This document shows positions 39,955 to 52,426 of a stretch of DNA of 64,000 nucleotides, one piece after another. The notes beneath the pieces are model-generated. The model was not told where the DNA came from. It was given only the letters and a program-made list of their open reading frames with translations, and did not search any database. Both the position numbers and the translations under genes were made by a program. Within the stretch, counting starts at the first letter, position 1, and every line of letters begins with the position of its first letter. The stretch comes from Liolophura sinensis (lineage: Eukaryota; Mollusca; Polyplacophora; Chitonida; Chitonidae), in assembly GCF_032854445.1 (NCBI RefSeq), contig NC_088301.1:14320281-14384280 (forward strand). The letters run 5' to 3'.

Positions 39955-40030
39955 TCATTTGTTGATTTATTTGATTGACGCTTAATCCGAGTAATCACAA
40001 TACAAGACTGTCCTTTGGTACATGTACCTG
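39955..40030. repeat. Possible SINE-tail fragment
   Basis: TTGTTGATTTATTTGATTGA followed by CGCTTAATCCGAGTAATCAC resembles the tail side of the SINE copies at 30018 and 35377. Short and uncertain. Confidence 0.3.
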
Positions 40031-43000
40031 CAACAGATTTTTACCCATGGAGCAAAGTCAATGTGTGTGCTATATTGGTTAAAAGGAGTTAATGCAAGAC
40101 CATCTAAATGACCCAAAGGGTGTTGAGATATCAAAAACTGCCACTAAGTCTCCAAGAACAGTACTGTGAGGGGAATCTTGACAAGTCTGTGCCTAAGAAA
40201 ACTTCTACATAAAGCTACAGGTACATAACTGAGAGCATAAACTTTTACTGAAGAATATTAAATCAAGTCCAAACTGTTTATCTGGAGTAAAAATGGAAAT
40301 GAAAATTTGACATTTTTAAAATGAAAATGCATCCATCTTTTCCATGCACAAAACTGTTCTGAAGTCATCAACTCATTTTTTTTTTTTTTTTTTTTAAACA
40401 AGATATCAAGCTCTCAACAGCTACACATTTAAATGTGCCGATGCTTTTGACTATTAATGTTTATCAAACAACGTGAACATCTTTCCTATAATAAATGCTT
40501 TCAAGTTTCATGAACTCACAAAAAAACCACCCCACATGTATGGAACATTTTATTTCATCATGCACAACATGTTCTGCAGATGAATATCTTCCTGTAGTTC
40601 ATCTCCACTGACAGCTGGAACACTTGTTCCTCACGTAATGCCTTAAGTATCCTGTCAGCATCCAAGGATCCAGCGTGAGCATGGCATTTGTAAGGGAGAG
40701 CGAGTGAGGAATGTGAAGCTTATAATAACAGATCTGGTAACGAGCCTGTGTCATATTGATTCTGCGTTCACAGCTGATCATATCTGCCTGATAACGGGCC
40801 TGCTGAAATATTGCTGGCCATTTATACCAGCTCTTTTATTTATAATGGCAATTCCATCCCTAAGTCACTAGCCACTGTGATGCGGCAACCGCGGAGTCAT
40901 GCATGAGGAGCCTTGGACACAGTCTGCAATGATCGCGTATAATGTTGTATGAAAACTGACATAATTAGTATACCATCAGACTTTATGAATACTTCATGCC
41001 ACTTAATTCTACCCAAAGACTTTTCAGTGCCCTTGTGTAAGGATCTTATTGATGACAATGTGGCCAGTCCACTAAGGGTTGTGGTACATCTCCCCAAACT
41101 ACATCCCATGCAACACTGCAAACGTGTAGAACATCGCATCAGCAATAAGGGACAGTCATTGGATATGCTGGGAGAAAAGCGACATAAAACCTTCACTTAC
41201 ACTCATATGATACTGGCACAAGCCGCTACTTAGCACTGCAATGTTTTCACTGTGAAATTTTCCAGGGACAGTAGGCAGAATGCACAAGCATGTGGTGAGA
41301 TTTAATGGCTCTGGGATAATTTGAAATGTTTTTCAACTAATCTTGCCCTTCTGTCTTCAGTTTAAAACTGGTGTGTGCAAAGCGTACTAAAAAATATAAT
41401 TTTAACGACCAATTTGTACACATAAAGCTAAATATACCGCTTATTTCACAAAGATTTTTTTCTGGACTGTTCAATATTTATTTTAGAAAGAAAAAAAAAA
41501 AGATGCATGAGAATGTATTAGTATCTGTCATACAATAGAACAAAATAAATCAGTTGATTAATGGTCAGAATGATCAATCAGAGATATAAGCATACTGTTC
41601 ATCTCCCCATCAATCATGCACACCAACATATCCACATCATGATATTCTGACAGGTAATTTCACTGAAAAAATAAATTGTTCTCGAAAATTTGTAAAAATG
41701 CTCTGAACAGCTGAAAATCACACTGGTACATGTCACAAGTATGATGTCCATATAAAAAGTTCTACCGAAAAGAGTTATGAAAAACGAAAAGTTCCTCTTT
41801 TATTTAAAATCTCTTGTCTCGTACATTCCCCTCTTGTTCCGTGGTTCTGACAGATTCTGGCTTTACTGATCACTTTGATTGTATGTTAAATCCAGTTCTA
41901 CCTGGGACTCCTAGTACATCATCAGGCATTACCCCAGACTGATAATAGTCTGTTCTGACATATCCAATTCCACTGTGTTGACAGACATCTTGTAAATACC
42001 CAGGAATATATAGACTGCTACATAGACTTTCTGGGGTAAATTGTCTTATTACTACAGCACTATCCGTGACCTCATCTCGGCAGAGTCAACGACCACTTAG
42101 AGCTAACATTATTATATTTACACCATGCCTTGGTAGACTGGGGTATACAAGACAGCTAAGCGGCAATTCCCAGGAGAATGTATATGTATGTACAATAACA
42201 ACTGGTATAGGTTTGGTTTGGTCTGTAGAACATGGAGCAGCCACAGGTTAGGCTGTCTGGCTACATTATTCCGCTGCTCACTCTCGTAGCAGAACCCTCG
42301 ACCAAAGCTACCCGCAGAGAAAGGTCGTACACAACGAACTTTCTCTCTTCTCACAGACTGATGAATAAAATATCGAACTTAACGGGGCGAATTGTTACTT
42401 GGAAGACTGGATCAAGGCCACACAAAACCTTGACCATTCTGACCACTCCGACACTTCGGTCTGTCAGCAAAAAGGGCAAACCCTTAGATTAATCTGCTCT
42501 ATGCAGCCAACGGGCCAATCTACTCCAATTGGATTCAATTGAATCGGAGGAAAATTCAATGGCTTGTCAAGTTTAAGGCAAAATGTCTGAACTAACACTA
42601 CAGCATGCATAATGGATGCTTCCCCAAAGCTTAGTCTCTGTCTCTCCAGAACTATGGCCTCCTGAAAGCATGACACACTAGGGTTGAGGGACAGGCCTGA
42701 GTGATAAGCTAGCAGTGATCGCTTGCCCTTCCCAGCATTACTAATGCTTCATAACTCAGGACATTTTCTGTCTCCCATCAGATTACAAGTCTCATTGCCA
42801 ATTTCCTCTGTGTCCGTTGTTATTCGGGAGGGTAGAGTGGGGGAGGGGGCCAAAAAAAAAATGTAGTCAAAATCTAATTAAAAATCATATGGGAAGCATA
42901 TCAATAATGACATCTAGAATCTGGAATCTAATACAAGCATCGCCCAGATACAATACTGATATAGCTGCTACAATACAAGTTGTTCTGCCATTGTGGAATG

Positions 43001-43141
43001 AACACAGTTGTGATTCTGGGATACAATCAGGGGTAAGGGATGACTATAATGTCCCACTGAGTATCAAGGGAAACAAATACCTAAAACTACGTGTAGGATG
43101 TTCTTACTTCCCCCTGGTTTACCTAGGGGATAAATTCTTTG

Positions 43142-43170
43142 ATTGAATGAATGAATGAATATATGAATGC
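43142..43170. repeat. (TGAA)n microsatellite
   Basis: TTGAATGAATGAATGAATAT, imperfect four-base repeat. Confidence 0.8.
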
Positions 43171-46100
43171 TGTTATTCACAGAGCTATGCGCAAACATGA
43201 TGTATGCTCATCATAATTTCTTAGTGCTTTTCATTTATTAATTATTTTCTTCACAAATCATGGTGTTTTTTTCAAAATACTAATAGTATTCTTAAGACCA
43301 AAACAATTTTAACAATCAGCCTCTGGAAGTGCAATAACCTTCAAACACCATGTACGTGTTGCTACTCAATCCAGAACCCATCTATTTTGCTACTAATATG
43401 AGGGACAGGGAGAAGTGTAGAGGTCCTGTACTAGGTATAAAACTGCTGGGTTGTCCATGCCCCCGGGAAGAGCCTCGCTATGGGAACTTATTAGAAACGA
43501 CAAGGTCCAATTTCATCTCCAGTTATTGTATTAAAGAGTTATGTTATTTTTTCCTCATTGGCCATTTCCTTGAGTATCAAAACCCTATTGACAAAGTTAA
43601 CATGTTTTCATGTTTAATGCTGGATATTGGCAAGAAATTGATTTCCTGCTGGGAAGATTAATCACAACATGCAGCCTTAATTTCCTATAGCGTGTTCATA
43701 GAGCAGTAAGGCCTGATTAGGCTTGATGGTCAGGATGTCTGCAGTCTGGCAGGAACACTGGTCATATCTCCGTCATCACTGGACTGTTGCTTGTAAGGCA
43801 GCCTGCACGGAGATGAGCTTGAACAGTGTACAGTCTATATAAGTCGCATTCGCATTTCAGCAGTGTGAGCAGGATGCTCGTCACTACGCTCGCCACAACA
43901 GGGCAGCCATGGTTAAATTAGCACTCTGAGTCGGGGGACAGTGGCCTTCGAAGTTTTGACGTTGCAGTTGCTTTTCACATTCAATAAAATGGCAACATTT
44001 CAAAGTAACACTTTCTACTTGGCATTTTCAGATTATCCATTGTTTTTAATATCAGCTGCTGAAAACGGGGCCACGATTTCCAATGCAGAATTTCAACGAA
44101 ACAGATATTTAATGTAGTAAGCATGCCGACACTAGGTTAAGCTTAGGCTGTCGAGTGAAAATTAGCACCCAGCCCCTGTGTACTGCAAGATCTCGTAAGA
44201 TTTCTATTCAGAAAATGGTGGCTGTCTGAAAAGCAAAAAGTGACACATTAGCCTGTATGTACCACATATAGTGTAATCCTACAGTCAAATACAGTTCCTT
44301 CACTTGGGTGCCCTCTTGAGTCCAATAATTAGGGCTAGATTCCAGAAATTATTGAACTATACTGAAGTTTATGCTAAATATGAGGCCTATTAGCATTGCT
44401 ATCGACTGAGGAATAAATATTTAATCATACATTTCCAACATCAAAATATATATTTTACATCTTTACCTCCGCTTAACTTGGGTTTTTCTTTTAGACCTTT
44501 GGCCAACCAAAGCTTAATTTGGTCAACAATTGTGGGCATGAAAAATTACCTGAATATGAGCCTGAATGTGTTTATTCAAAAAGAGAATTTAAGATCTGAA
44601 GGTAACTCCAGGTCCTACCTGCCTACCGTGGAGAATATTTACATCAACCCTGAACTGACGTTTGGTTGTGAGAGTCCGGGTAATTCAGCTGCCAAAGCTT
44701 AATTGGCTGTATTGAAATTTGGATTTTCCTGGGTTGTGAATTTTGAGTTTTAGGCAGGTCACCTACAGCCACATAATATGGTAATGAATCTGATTTGTTT
44801 ACTTATATTCGGCCCGAGTGTAATATACTGTAATTTGTAAACTAAACCAGATTTGGTCTTTGCTAAAGTAAGAGATGAGAAACAACCAACAAAATACATG
44901 TGAACAAACAGGTGCCCTTTGCAGTTTATGTTTCAGACAGTCAGATATGCACCTTCACAACAGATTTGAGAATAAGCAAGTGTGACATGTTGGACATAAG
45001 GTAGGCTAAATTTAGAAAAGTGATAGCCTGTTTTCTCTCCATCCAGAAACCACAGGTTGGTGTGTTACAGGGCTTTGCCAATGGCTTTAATTCTCTACTT
45101 ATGAAGCAACAACTGCCTTGGGATGAGCAGCAGTGCAACTCTGTCAATACATCCGCCATTATTACTCATCAATAAACTCGTCATGTACTGGAACCATCTC
45201 TCTCTGATCTCCTGGATATCCAGTTTTTGTTATCAAACTACTGGTTCAGTTCTAAGAAGAGTGGGGTTATGGGAGGGAGGGGGAGAAGAGGGCGGAACAA
45301 GCAGAAAGGACTGAAATTCAAGAACCACCCAAAATGGCTGCTACCATCCCCAGGCTTACTATCAAAGATTCCAGAAGCCTATTTCTGTAAACCATGGCAA
45401 CCAGGCGCTGCTAATAGATCAATACAATCTCCACAGAGCAGGCTAAACTGGAGACTGTTGCTGAACTGAATATTTGAGAAGTTGCCTTGTGGTAAATGGC
45501 GACTTCAAAGACAAACTAGGTTCAGAGTGCATGTACCAGATCATCTGCTGTTCCTGTGTAGGCGATCAGGTCTAAGTCATTATTCAAAAGAACAGGACTA
45601 TTGCTGTTCAATTCAAATGACACCGATGACAAACCACCCCATCTGTCAACAATATCATGTCTGCAACAATCTACATATATAGGAAAATGTCTGCCCAAAA
45701 ACCTACCAGACATTAAGCCTGAATGATAACCTCTGATCTGTTCCGCAGTCAAACAGCCTTGATAGATTCAATGGCATCTATGAATGAACAAAGCAGTTCA
45801 GTAAACAATGTCTTACAACATCACATCCAAGCCCATGTTCCATAAAACTCACTATTATTATGGACACATGTATTGAGTTATAGGGCTTCAAACAGTTAGA
45901 ATTTTTACTACTCTGTGTTGGCCCTTGATTTTTGAATGTGTACCAAGTGCTGATATTCAGTACATAAACAATATTTCAGAACATTACACAAAATTAGCTG
46001 GACCCCAAAAAACAAAGAGATCATAAATCTCTGGGAATAGCCTTAATATACAGCATATGTCTCTGACAGGGTATTGCAGGTGAAAATCACTTGTCAAGCA

Positions 46101-49100
46101 ATCAGCTGTGTACACGGTACAGTCAGGCAGACCTCATCAATCTTGACGGCAACAAGCTTCCGCTGAAGAGTAAATAAGCAGAGAGCAGTGATCTGGATAT
46201 AATAGGATGACCTCTGTGTTCAGCTCAATACGCTACATCACAGTGTGATCAGTGATGTTGAGTCCTCAGATTTGACAGATCTTCTGCCAGCGTTGTATCA
46301 AGGAAATTCAAAGCAGCCCGCCCTCTAATGGGCTAACCGAGCTGGTCACATCTGAGAGAGGTCGACACTTCATCTACGGGGAATATACTCTGAATTAAAC
46401 ATTGCACAAGTATGGCCTCACTAAAAACCCACAGAAAATCGATGGAGACTTGGGCTGATGGTGAAGCTGGTCTCATTTGAGCCTGGCCTCAGACAGCTGC
46501 TGTAATGTACCCAGAGAGACAGGCAATCCGTCCGCAGGCAAGACACATGCACGGTTAAGATTGTGGCAACTAGACATTGACGTAACATTCTCCTCATAGG
46601 AGGATTTCATGTCTTAGGACCCAACAGATGTTCCTGATAAATCTTGTGAGGAACCAGTTGTCAGAGTGCTCCCACTCCCCCTCCCACCCCATAGTTCCTA
46701 GTACAGGCAATATAAAATTCATACGTCAAACACACCTATATGCATGTACGCAGTAAGAGCGTTTCCTAATGTAAAATGTTGAAGGTTTGGAATTGTGTTT
46801 GTTTTTTTTTTTCAACAGATTGCCGCTCACTATCAGCTGATGCGACCTCGGCTGTAGAATCCTTGAGCCATTAATGCTGCAAGGCTCAAGTAGATTGTCC
46901 ACAAATCCTCTGCGAAGAACAAATCCGAGGGCGAGCTCCGAATAAGAACTTAGGGCACTTGTGAAAGTATATCTGCTATTTCTAGTGGGATCCCATTGGC
47001 TAGTCTTATTGTAGATAGCTAATGGTTCATTGATTTGTAAAGCATGCTCTCCGTGTTACCTTTAGCAGCAGTTCCTTACTCTTGGTCCTTACTTCCTCCC
47101 AAGGTTTCAGGCCAGCTGCTGAAAACTCATTTGTTTAGTCCAGATCTATCACTGGGGACTTCTTGCCTCATAAACTTCCGGCAATTCAGATTTATCACAA
47201 TACCAATAGCTGAAATAATCAGCCAGTATGCGCTCATTCTATTACAAAGTTCATCGGCTTCCTTGCTCTGCAGTGAAAGCTAACTTATACCCTGAATGAG
47301 ATTCCCCTCGGAGAAAACTGCCAGACCAAACGATGAATATGAATGGTGAATTAGACTGTGATCAGCATTACACAGTACACGGTCGACATTGTACATTGTA
47401 GGTGCTGGTTTCAAAGCAAGCCGTAAGAGTTATGATTTGTAGTCATGAAAGTGAACAATTTTGGAGATGATAGTATCCTGAAGGGGGCAAAAAAAATCAC
47501 GCACAGATTTCTCCAATGGCAAAGAATGGTGCCCTCTATTTTTTATTCAGCTGGGCAACAGGCAACAATCTCATCCTTTACACATTAGTACTCCTTGAAA
47601 AAACAAAAAGCACACTGGCTACATGTAACAGTATCCATTTTATGTTTTAATTCAGATAACAATGTAGGATACACAAATACTCAACAGTCTATTTATTTTT
47701 ATTTTGAAATGAATATATCAGGGAACAGAATGAATATGCACATGTAATGATGTATGAATGAAAGCTATGGAATTGCACACAAAATGCAATATTTCCTGTC
47801 TAAATTTTGAAACCTACACAACAGATATTTACACTGAGAGCTTTTGTTTACAGTTATGACTAAGGTCAATGTGTACCTGAAGATGACAACTAAAATTTTG
47901 CTGAAATATTAAAACGTCAAATGTGCGATGTCTCAAATGCTTCAGAGTATCTATGCTTTTTGCCTCATGCTACACTTATTGCTGGACCAACCCATCAACA
48001 GTGTAGACTGTCTGAGCACTTCAGAAGCTACATACATGCACACTTCATCTCGTTGCGACAGTTTCAGTATTTCTGTCTGCTTTGCCTTTCATCAGGGCCA
48101 AGGGCCAGGCTGTTCTGGGGAGAAGTGGCGTAACAAGTGAATGCTTGGTTTTGTTAATAATTCCCTTTCCTGGCTGTGGGTCGAGGCTTTTGGCGTGGAA
48201 GTATTGATCTCCTCGAGACAGTCTCTCGTGCGGAGTTGTAAGGAAACCATTTGCTCTAATGGAGAGCATTCGTGTCCCCTTTGCCCGGCCAAGCCGCCAC
48301 AACAGCTGTGTGATGACCACTTTTACCAGCTACAGCCGAGGACCCTTACACGACCCTAATTACACCACAGAAGGTCCCCCATACTATTTTTACAGCCTCT
48401 TAAACGAGTTTAATTTGGGAAGTGTCAAGACAAAAAAAAAGAAGAAAAAAAAAAGCAGTTACAGTGATCCTTTACTATTTGCAGCATGAATCTGGAAATA
48501 GATAATAAATTGTGAAAAGTTACGTTTAAAGCTCAATAAAACAAATAAATGTAGGTACATGACATGAAAATAGAGTCTGTTGCACACTTCAAGCAACATG
48601 CACCTCTTATACAGTTTAAACCAAGACTGTTTTTGTTTCATTGTGGAATCTATTCGAGAGATCACCTGTCTTAAGGCTATATGAGACAGACCATCAATTC
48701 TGCTTTTAGTTCGACCTCAGTATGCGTATAGGTTGATACCACGAGGAATACCGATGAGATGAGATGATAGGCACACCGTTTATCAAATAATAATTCCTAG
48801 CTGACTTGGCACCGCAGCGGGATGGGTATGGCAAAGCGTGTAGCAGCTGGATGCTGCTGATAATACTTGACCACGGCAGCACCTGGTTGGAGGGTGATAG
48901 AGCAAGCCCTCGCATACTTGGCCTCATCATGCTTGATTTGTGGCACTCGGTCCCTACGTTTATCACCCTGCATTTCCATAGATTCAATTTGCCAAAGCCC
49001 TATCAGCCTGTAAATTCATATTACCTTCCGAAGTGTCTCAGTACTGCTACACTGCACAACCCCAGCTAGCAGAATCCAGGCTAGCATGCAGACATAAAAA

Positions 49101-49580
49101 TGCAATTGACGACTGTGGCAAGGCCGTAAACTTGAGGCTATGGTGGAAAACCAGGCTTGTTTTCAGCAGAGATATTCGAATAAAGATACTACCACTTTCG
49201 GCGAAACAATGAATTGGAGTATCTTCGTTCTCTTATCTCAGTAATTCAATTTAGGTAACTGGTGAAGCCCTCAGAATATGCAAATGGAAGTTTTAGTGTG
49301 TTACTTGAAGCACAGGAAAAAGGTTTCCAGAATGTGTTCATGTGGGAGGAAATATAACACACACACCCACATTGTGCGAAACGGAATGAGATTTTATCAC
49401 AAGGCTATATCTGCAGGGATGAGGATGTAATCCCATATTGACCTCTTTCAAATGCATGTGTGTAAAACAAAAGCATGGGAAGCCTTGTAACTATAACTGT
49501 ACCAATCAAAACAGGTTTATAATCAATAAACTAGTTAGATGCCTAAATGTATTTACTCCAGCTCAAGCACCTAAAATATG

Positions 49581-49601
49581 CACACACACACACACACACA
49601 C
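49581..49601. repeat. (CA)n microsatellite
   Basis: About ten uninterrupted CA dinucleotides. Confidence 0.95.
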
Positions 49602-50610
49602 CACTCCATATTTATTGTCTTCAAGCACTAAAATTTTAAAACTTTCAAGAAAGATATTTGTAAAAGCCATCCATGACTTCATGGTTGCTGGAAAGTTTTG
49701 CTGTAGTTTGAAGTTTTTTCACTAGAACTCAAACAACTACAGCACGAACACACGCACACTTAAATGTTACTATTTTAAGCAATGTAATTTTTTAGCGAAA
49801 AGGTATTTGCTAAAGTCAGATATTACTCTGTGGTTTAAAGGGAGTGTGGTTTTATAAATCTGTAAAGAGTTAAAGAGTTAAAGAGATCCTTCAGCTGATT
49901 CTGAGACCAACAGTTACTCCCTGATTTCCTGTTATCTACTTCTCCCCTATCTATGCCGGTCTGGCTGGATGTCTACGAAAAGCTTGATGGACTTTAGATG
50001 TGCTGGGTAAATATCCTTCCCCGCAGATAAACATATTATTCTGCACGAATCCTCACTCATCATGAATCATTCTCCTATCAAATATCAGATTGTAGCCAAG
50101 GAGGATCGAAGAATCTATATAGCTCTTCAGAATCTGTGCCAGAAACAGTTTTTCTGTCTGAGATCCAGTTTGCCATGCTCATACGTGGTCCTCATTTAAC
50201 CAGAATCAGTAGTGATGATGGTCCACCCTATGCAACAATCACCCAAACTTCCTTTGAAACACAAATGATAGGAATGCTTGGTTGAACGTAAGACAATAAA
50301 AGAGATAGTCTTCAGATAACCAAGAAGTTCATGGCCATGCTACAAGTGCCATGATGATACCACATCTATGATCTATGGTCAAGTGGCTTTACAAGCTTTG
50401 AGAAGTTAACTGTCAAAAGGGAAGACTGTATAAAGGAAAAAAGTACAAGTCATAATGGTAATCCTCACTGAAGATTAAATTATACACAAGATTAGATGAG
50501 CGACTACAGCATTGAAGATTTTTTTCCTTAAAAGCCCACAAATCTAGTTTGCTTTTTGAGACAGAATTTTAGGTCTTCGCTAAGCAAATGAGTACTTCAG
50601 AATTTTCTTT

Positions 50611-50620
50611 TTTATTTATT
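50611..50620 (-). terminator. Candidate polyadenylation signal AATAAATAAA
   Basis: Minus-strand reading gives two overlapping AATAAA hexamers starting 9 bases after the TAA that ends the candidate terminal exon. This would give an unusually short 3' UTR. AATAAA occurs often by chance in AT-rich introns, so it counts only together with the neighbouring acceptor and open frame. Confidence 0.22.
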
Positions 50621-50628
50621 CAATGAAT

Positions 50629-50771
50629 TTAATCAGTGAAAAAAACCTCGAAACCTTTCCATGTGCAAGTATTTCCATCTCCACGGGTACACTCCACAAA
50701 ATGGTGTGTACACTTGTTCGGTGGAAACTCTATATGGAATCCTCCATCTTTTGTTACATGGTAACCATTCT
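50629..50771 (-). CDS. Candidate alternative terminal exon in the Ig1-Ig2 intron
   Basis: A pyrimidine-rich acceptor (ATCTTTGTTTTAG, 50772-50784) is followed by 143 bases open in phase 1, the phase left by the Ig1 donor. Spliced to Ig1 it would add KNGYHVTKDGGFHIEFPPNK, then CTHHFVECTRGDGNTCTWKG and FEVFFTD, then a TAA stop (50631-50629). The tail has three cysteines and a protein-like composition, but I recognise no family. An AATAAATAAA run follows 9 bases after the stop. Such an exon would make a secreted protein with only Ig1. The open frame also extends upstream of the acceptor through a 76-base tandem duplication, which weakens the case. Chance is a real alternative, since the frame is only 47 codons long. 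Confidence 0.27.
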
Positions 50772-50847
50772 CTAAAACAAAGATTTTTTGTTCTAAGTTA
50801 TATAAAATTCTGTGTTGTGGTGCAAATAAAGCAAAGGTGTATATGTG

Positions 50848-50999
50848 ATGTGTTTCACAAACACTGCAGTGCAAGAGCTGAGAAAGGTGTTTGATGAACT
50901 CTTCACAAATACATGTACATGTAATGTGTTTCACAAACACAGCAGTGCAAGAACTGAGAAAGGTGTTTGATAAGCTCTTCACAAATACATGTATTTGTA
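50848..50999. repeat. 76-bp tandem duplication, two copies
   Basis: ATGTGTTTCACAAACACTGC and AGTGCAAGAGCTGAGAAAGG recur 76 bases later with few changes (ATGTGTTTCACAAACACAGC). The copies 50848-50923 and 50924-50999 lie directly upstream, in LAR orientation, of the candidate terminal exon. Confidence 0.9.
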
Positions 51000-52123
51000 T
51001 AACGACCAGATTTGTAAGCATTGATGTCACATCAATATCCAACTGTTGTATTCAACTTGTAATTTTTGAGAAATGTCATAAAGACCTTATCGCAAACTCG
51101 TAATACTGCAAATACAGTTGTTCTTATTGAGCCTACACACATATAAATGGACATTCCCCTCAAATATGTCTACAGCACCATCCCCGAGAGGAGTGGCAAA
51201 CTTTTCATCAGAGAATGTGGTCATAACATTACACAGACCTGGTCTGATAATTTTCTATTTCAGCCAGCTAAATATCTAGCCTTCGAGCATGAACCCAAAT
51301 TACCCCCAAACTCTGGGCTAGTATCAGCACTGTCCTGCTACTTGGTATGGACTTGCCACAGAAATCAATAGACACGGCGCTAACCAGAAATGGAAGCCAT
51401 ATCCGTTATCTGCGTGCTCTCATCAATGACCCAGCATTCAATACCGATTAAAGATTCAACACCGTAGATAGCCTATACAGGAGTGTAACTGAGATCGCTA
51501 AATAACCAATATGGATGGCTTCTGTTTCACTGCTACAATACGTGCCGGTATGGAGTTTGTCATAGAACAGAGTGTATTTGATTATCTGGTGCATATTGCG
51601 GACAGTAATTGTATAGAAGTCTCAGCTTACTGACAAGTACATCAATAATGTTGAACCAAACATAACTTAGGTGCGTATTTAGCGGTAATAATGATACACT
51701 TGCATTTGTAAGGCTGTCATAGCAAGCAGTATATACAAGCGCTGCATTTTACAACCACAAAAATATTCCGTATATTACATATTTTTTTTTCTCTGATTAT
51801 AATGGCTTAAACCAAGGTCTGTACCCTATCATAAAAGTAAATTTGTAGTGTATGTATTGAACACTGAAAAGTAAATTACCTTCACACACATATTTAAGCG
51901 CGTGTATCTTTATCAAAATGTGTGAAAATCATTATTATATTGTGAATTTGAATAGTCGAATACTGGAATGTGACTCGCATTTCGAAACATAACCAAAGGG
52001 GTCATCTGTATGACAGCCTACGATTGGTCAACTAGACTGCAGAGGACAGCCTCATTAAGTGCACTATGAACAGCCCGATGAGCCTGTCTTGATGTGCAGA
52101 CATGTGCTATTATTTAGACTTAC

Positions 52124-52426
52124 TGTGATCTTCGTCTACCGGATAGACGACCAATTTGGCGCTGGCCCTGGCTGGTTCTCCCAGTCCATTGTCTGCCACA
52201 CACTCAAACGTGGCATCGTCACGCTTGGCCCGAGCTGCTTCGATTCTCAACACAGAGCCATGCTGCATTTCCTGAGTCAAATAGCGATTTTTTGTGTTGA
52301 TCTTACGACCGTTTTTGGTCCAGTGGAATGAAGGGTGAGGATTGCCAGACGCTTTACAAAAGAAGCTGACGATGTGGTTTTCAGCAACATTTTGATCCTT
52401 GGGCGCTTGAGTGATTTTTGGTGGAT
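52124..52426 (-). CDS. Lar: LAR exon: immunoglobulin domain 1
   Basis: The exon encodes one complete I-set Ig domain of about 101 residues, beginning with (D)PPKITQAPKDQ. The first codon is split, with one base from the previous exon. Landmarks are the first cysteine in SFFCKASGN (residue 24), the core tryptophan in FHWTKNGRK (36), and the second cysteine in ATFECVADNGLGE (76), with the Asp-Asp-Ala turn before it. The acceptor is a pyrimidine-rich run ending CAG at 52427-52428, and the donor is a consensus GTAAGT (52123-52118), leaving one base of the next codon. The loop after the tryptophan carries Lys38, Arg41, Lys42, Lys46 and Arg48. In vertebrate relatives the lysines of this loop bind heparan and chondroitin sulfate, so glycosaminoglycan binding is likely kept. 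The frame has no methionine before residue 54, so it is easily missed in ORF searches. Confidence 0.95.

Larger units (their letters stand above)
29441..52123 (-). other. LAR intron between Ig1 and Ig2 (22683 bases)
   Basis: Very long intron between Ig1 and Ig2. Besides the repeats listed separately it holds a candidate terminal exon at 50629-50771. Stretches 43700-43950, 46230-47040 and 48040-49080 look less AT-rich and less repetitive than the rest and might be regulatory; no domain-bearing open frame was recognised. Confidence 0.85.
14355..52426 (-). other. Lar: LAR-type receptor tyrosine phosphatase gene, 5' ectodomain part (Ig1 to FN3-1)
   Basis: Five minus-strand exons in order 52426-52124, 29440-29264, 28726-28616, 16558-16289 and 14639-14355 join into one frame of about 381 residues: three Ig domains then one FN3 repeat. 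This is the amino-terminal order of LAR-family (type IIa) receptor tyrosine phosphatases, which are axon-guidance and synapse-organising receptors carrying three Ig domains, several FN3 repeats, a membrane segment and two cytoplasmic phosphatase domains. Diagnostic stretches seen are PRGYPHISESPK at the start of Ig2, [13 protein letters not shown] at the start of Ig3, EVPVGRN inside Ig3 and NKIGRG in FN3-1. Every intron is phase 1. Introns measure 22683, 537, 12057 and 1649 bases. The signal-peptide exon, later FN3 repeats and enzyme domains were not found. Family assignment is very secure; which of LAR, PTPRD or PTPRS it matches is not meaningful for an invertebrate single-copy gene, and copy number is not known here. 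Confidence 0.95.

Noticed and set aside
52059-52331. Plus-strand open frame of 90 codons over the Ig1 exon
   Set aside because: Antisense shadow of LAR Ig1, which explains the open frame and the base composition.
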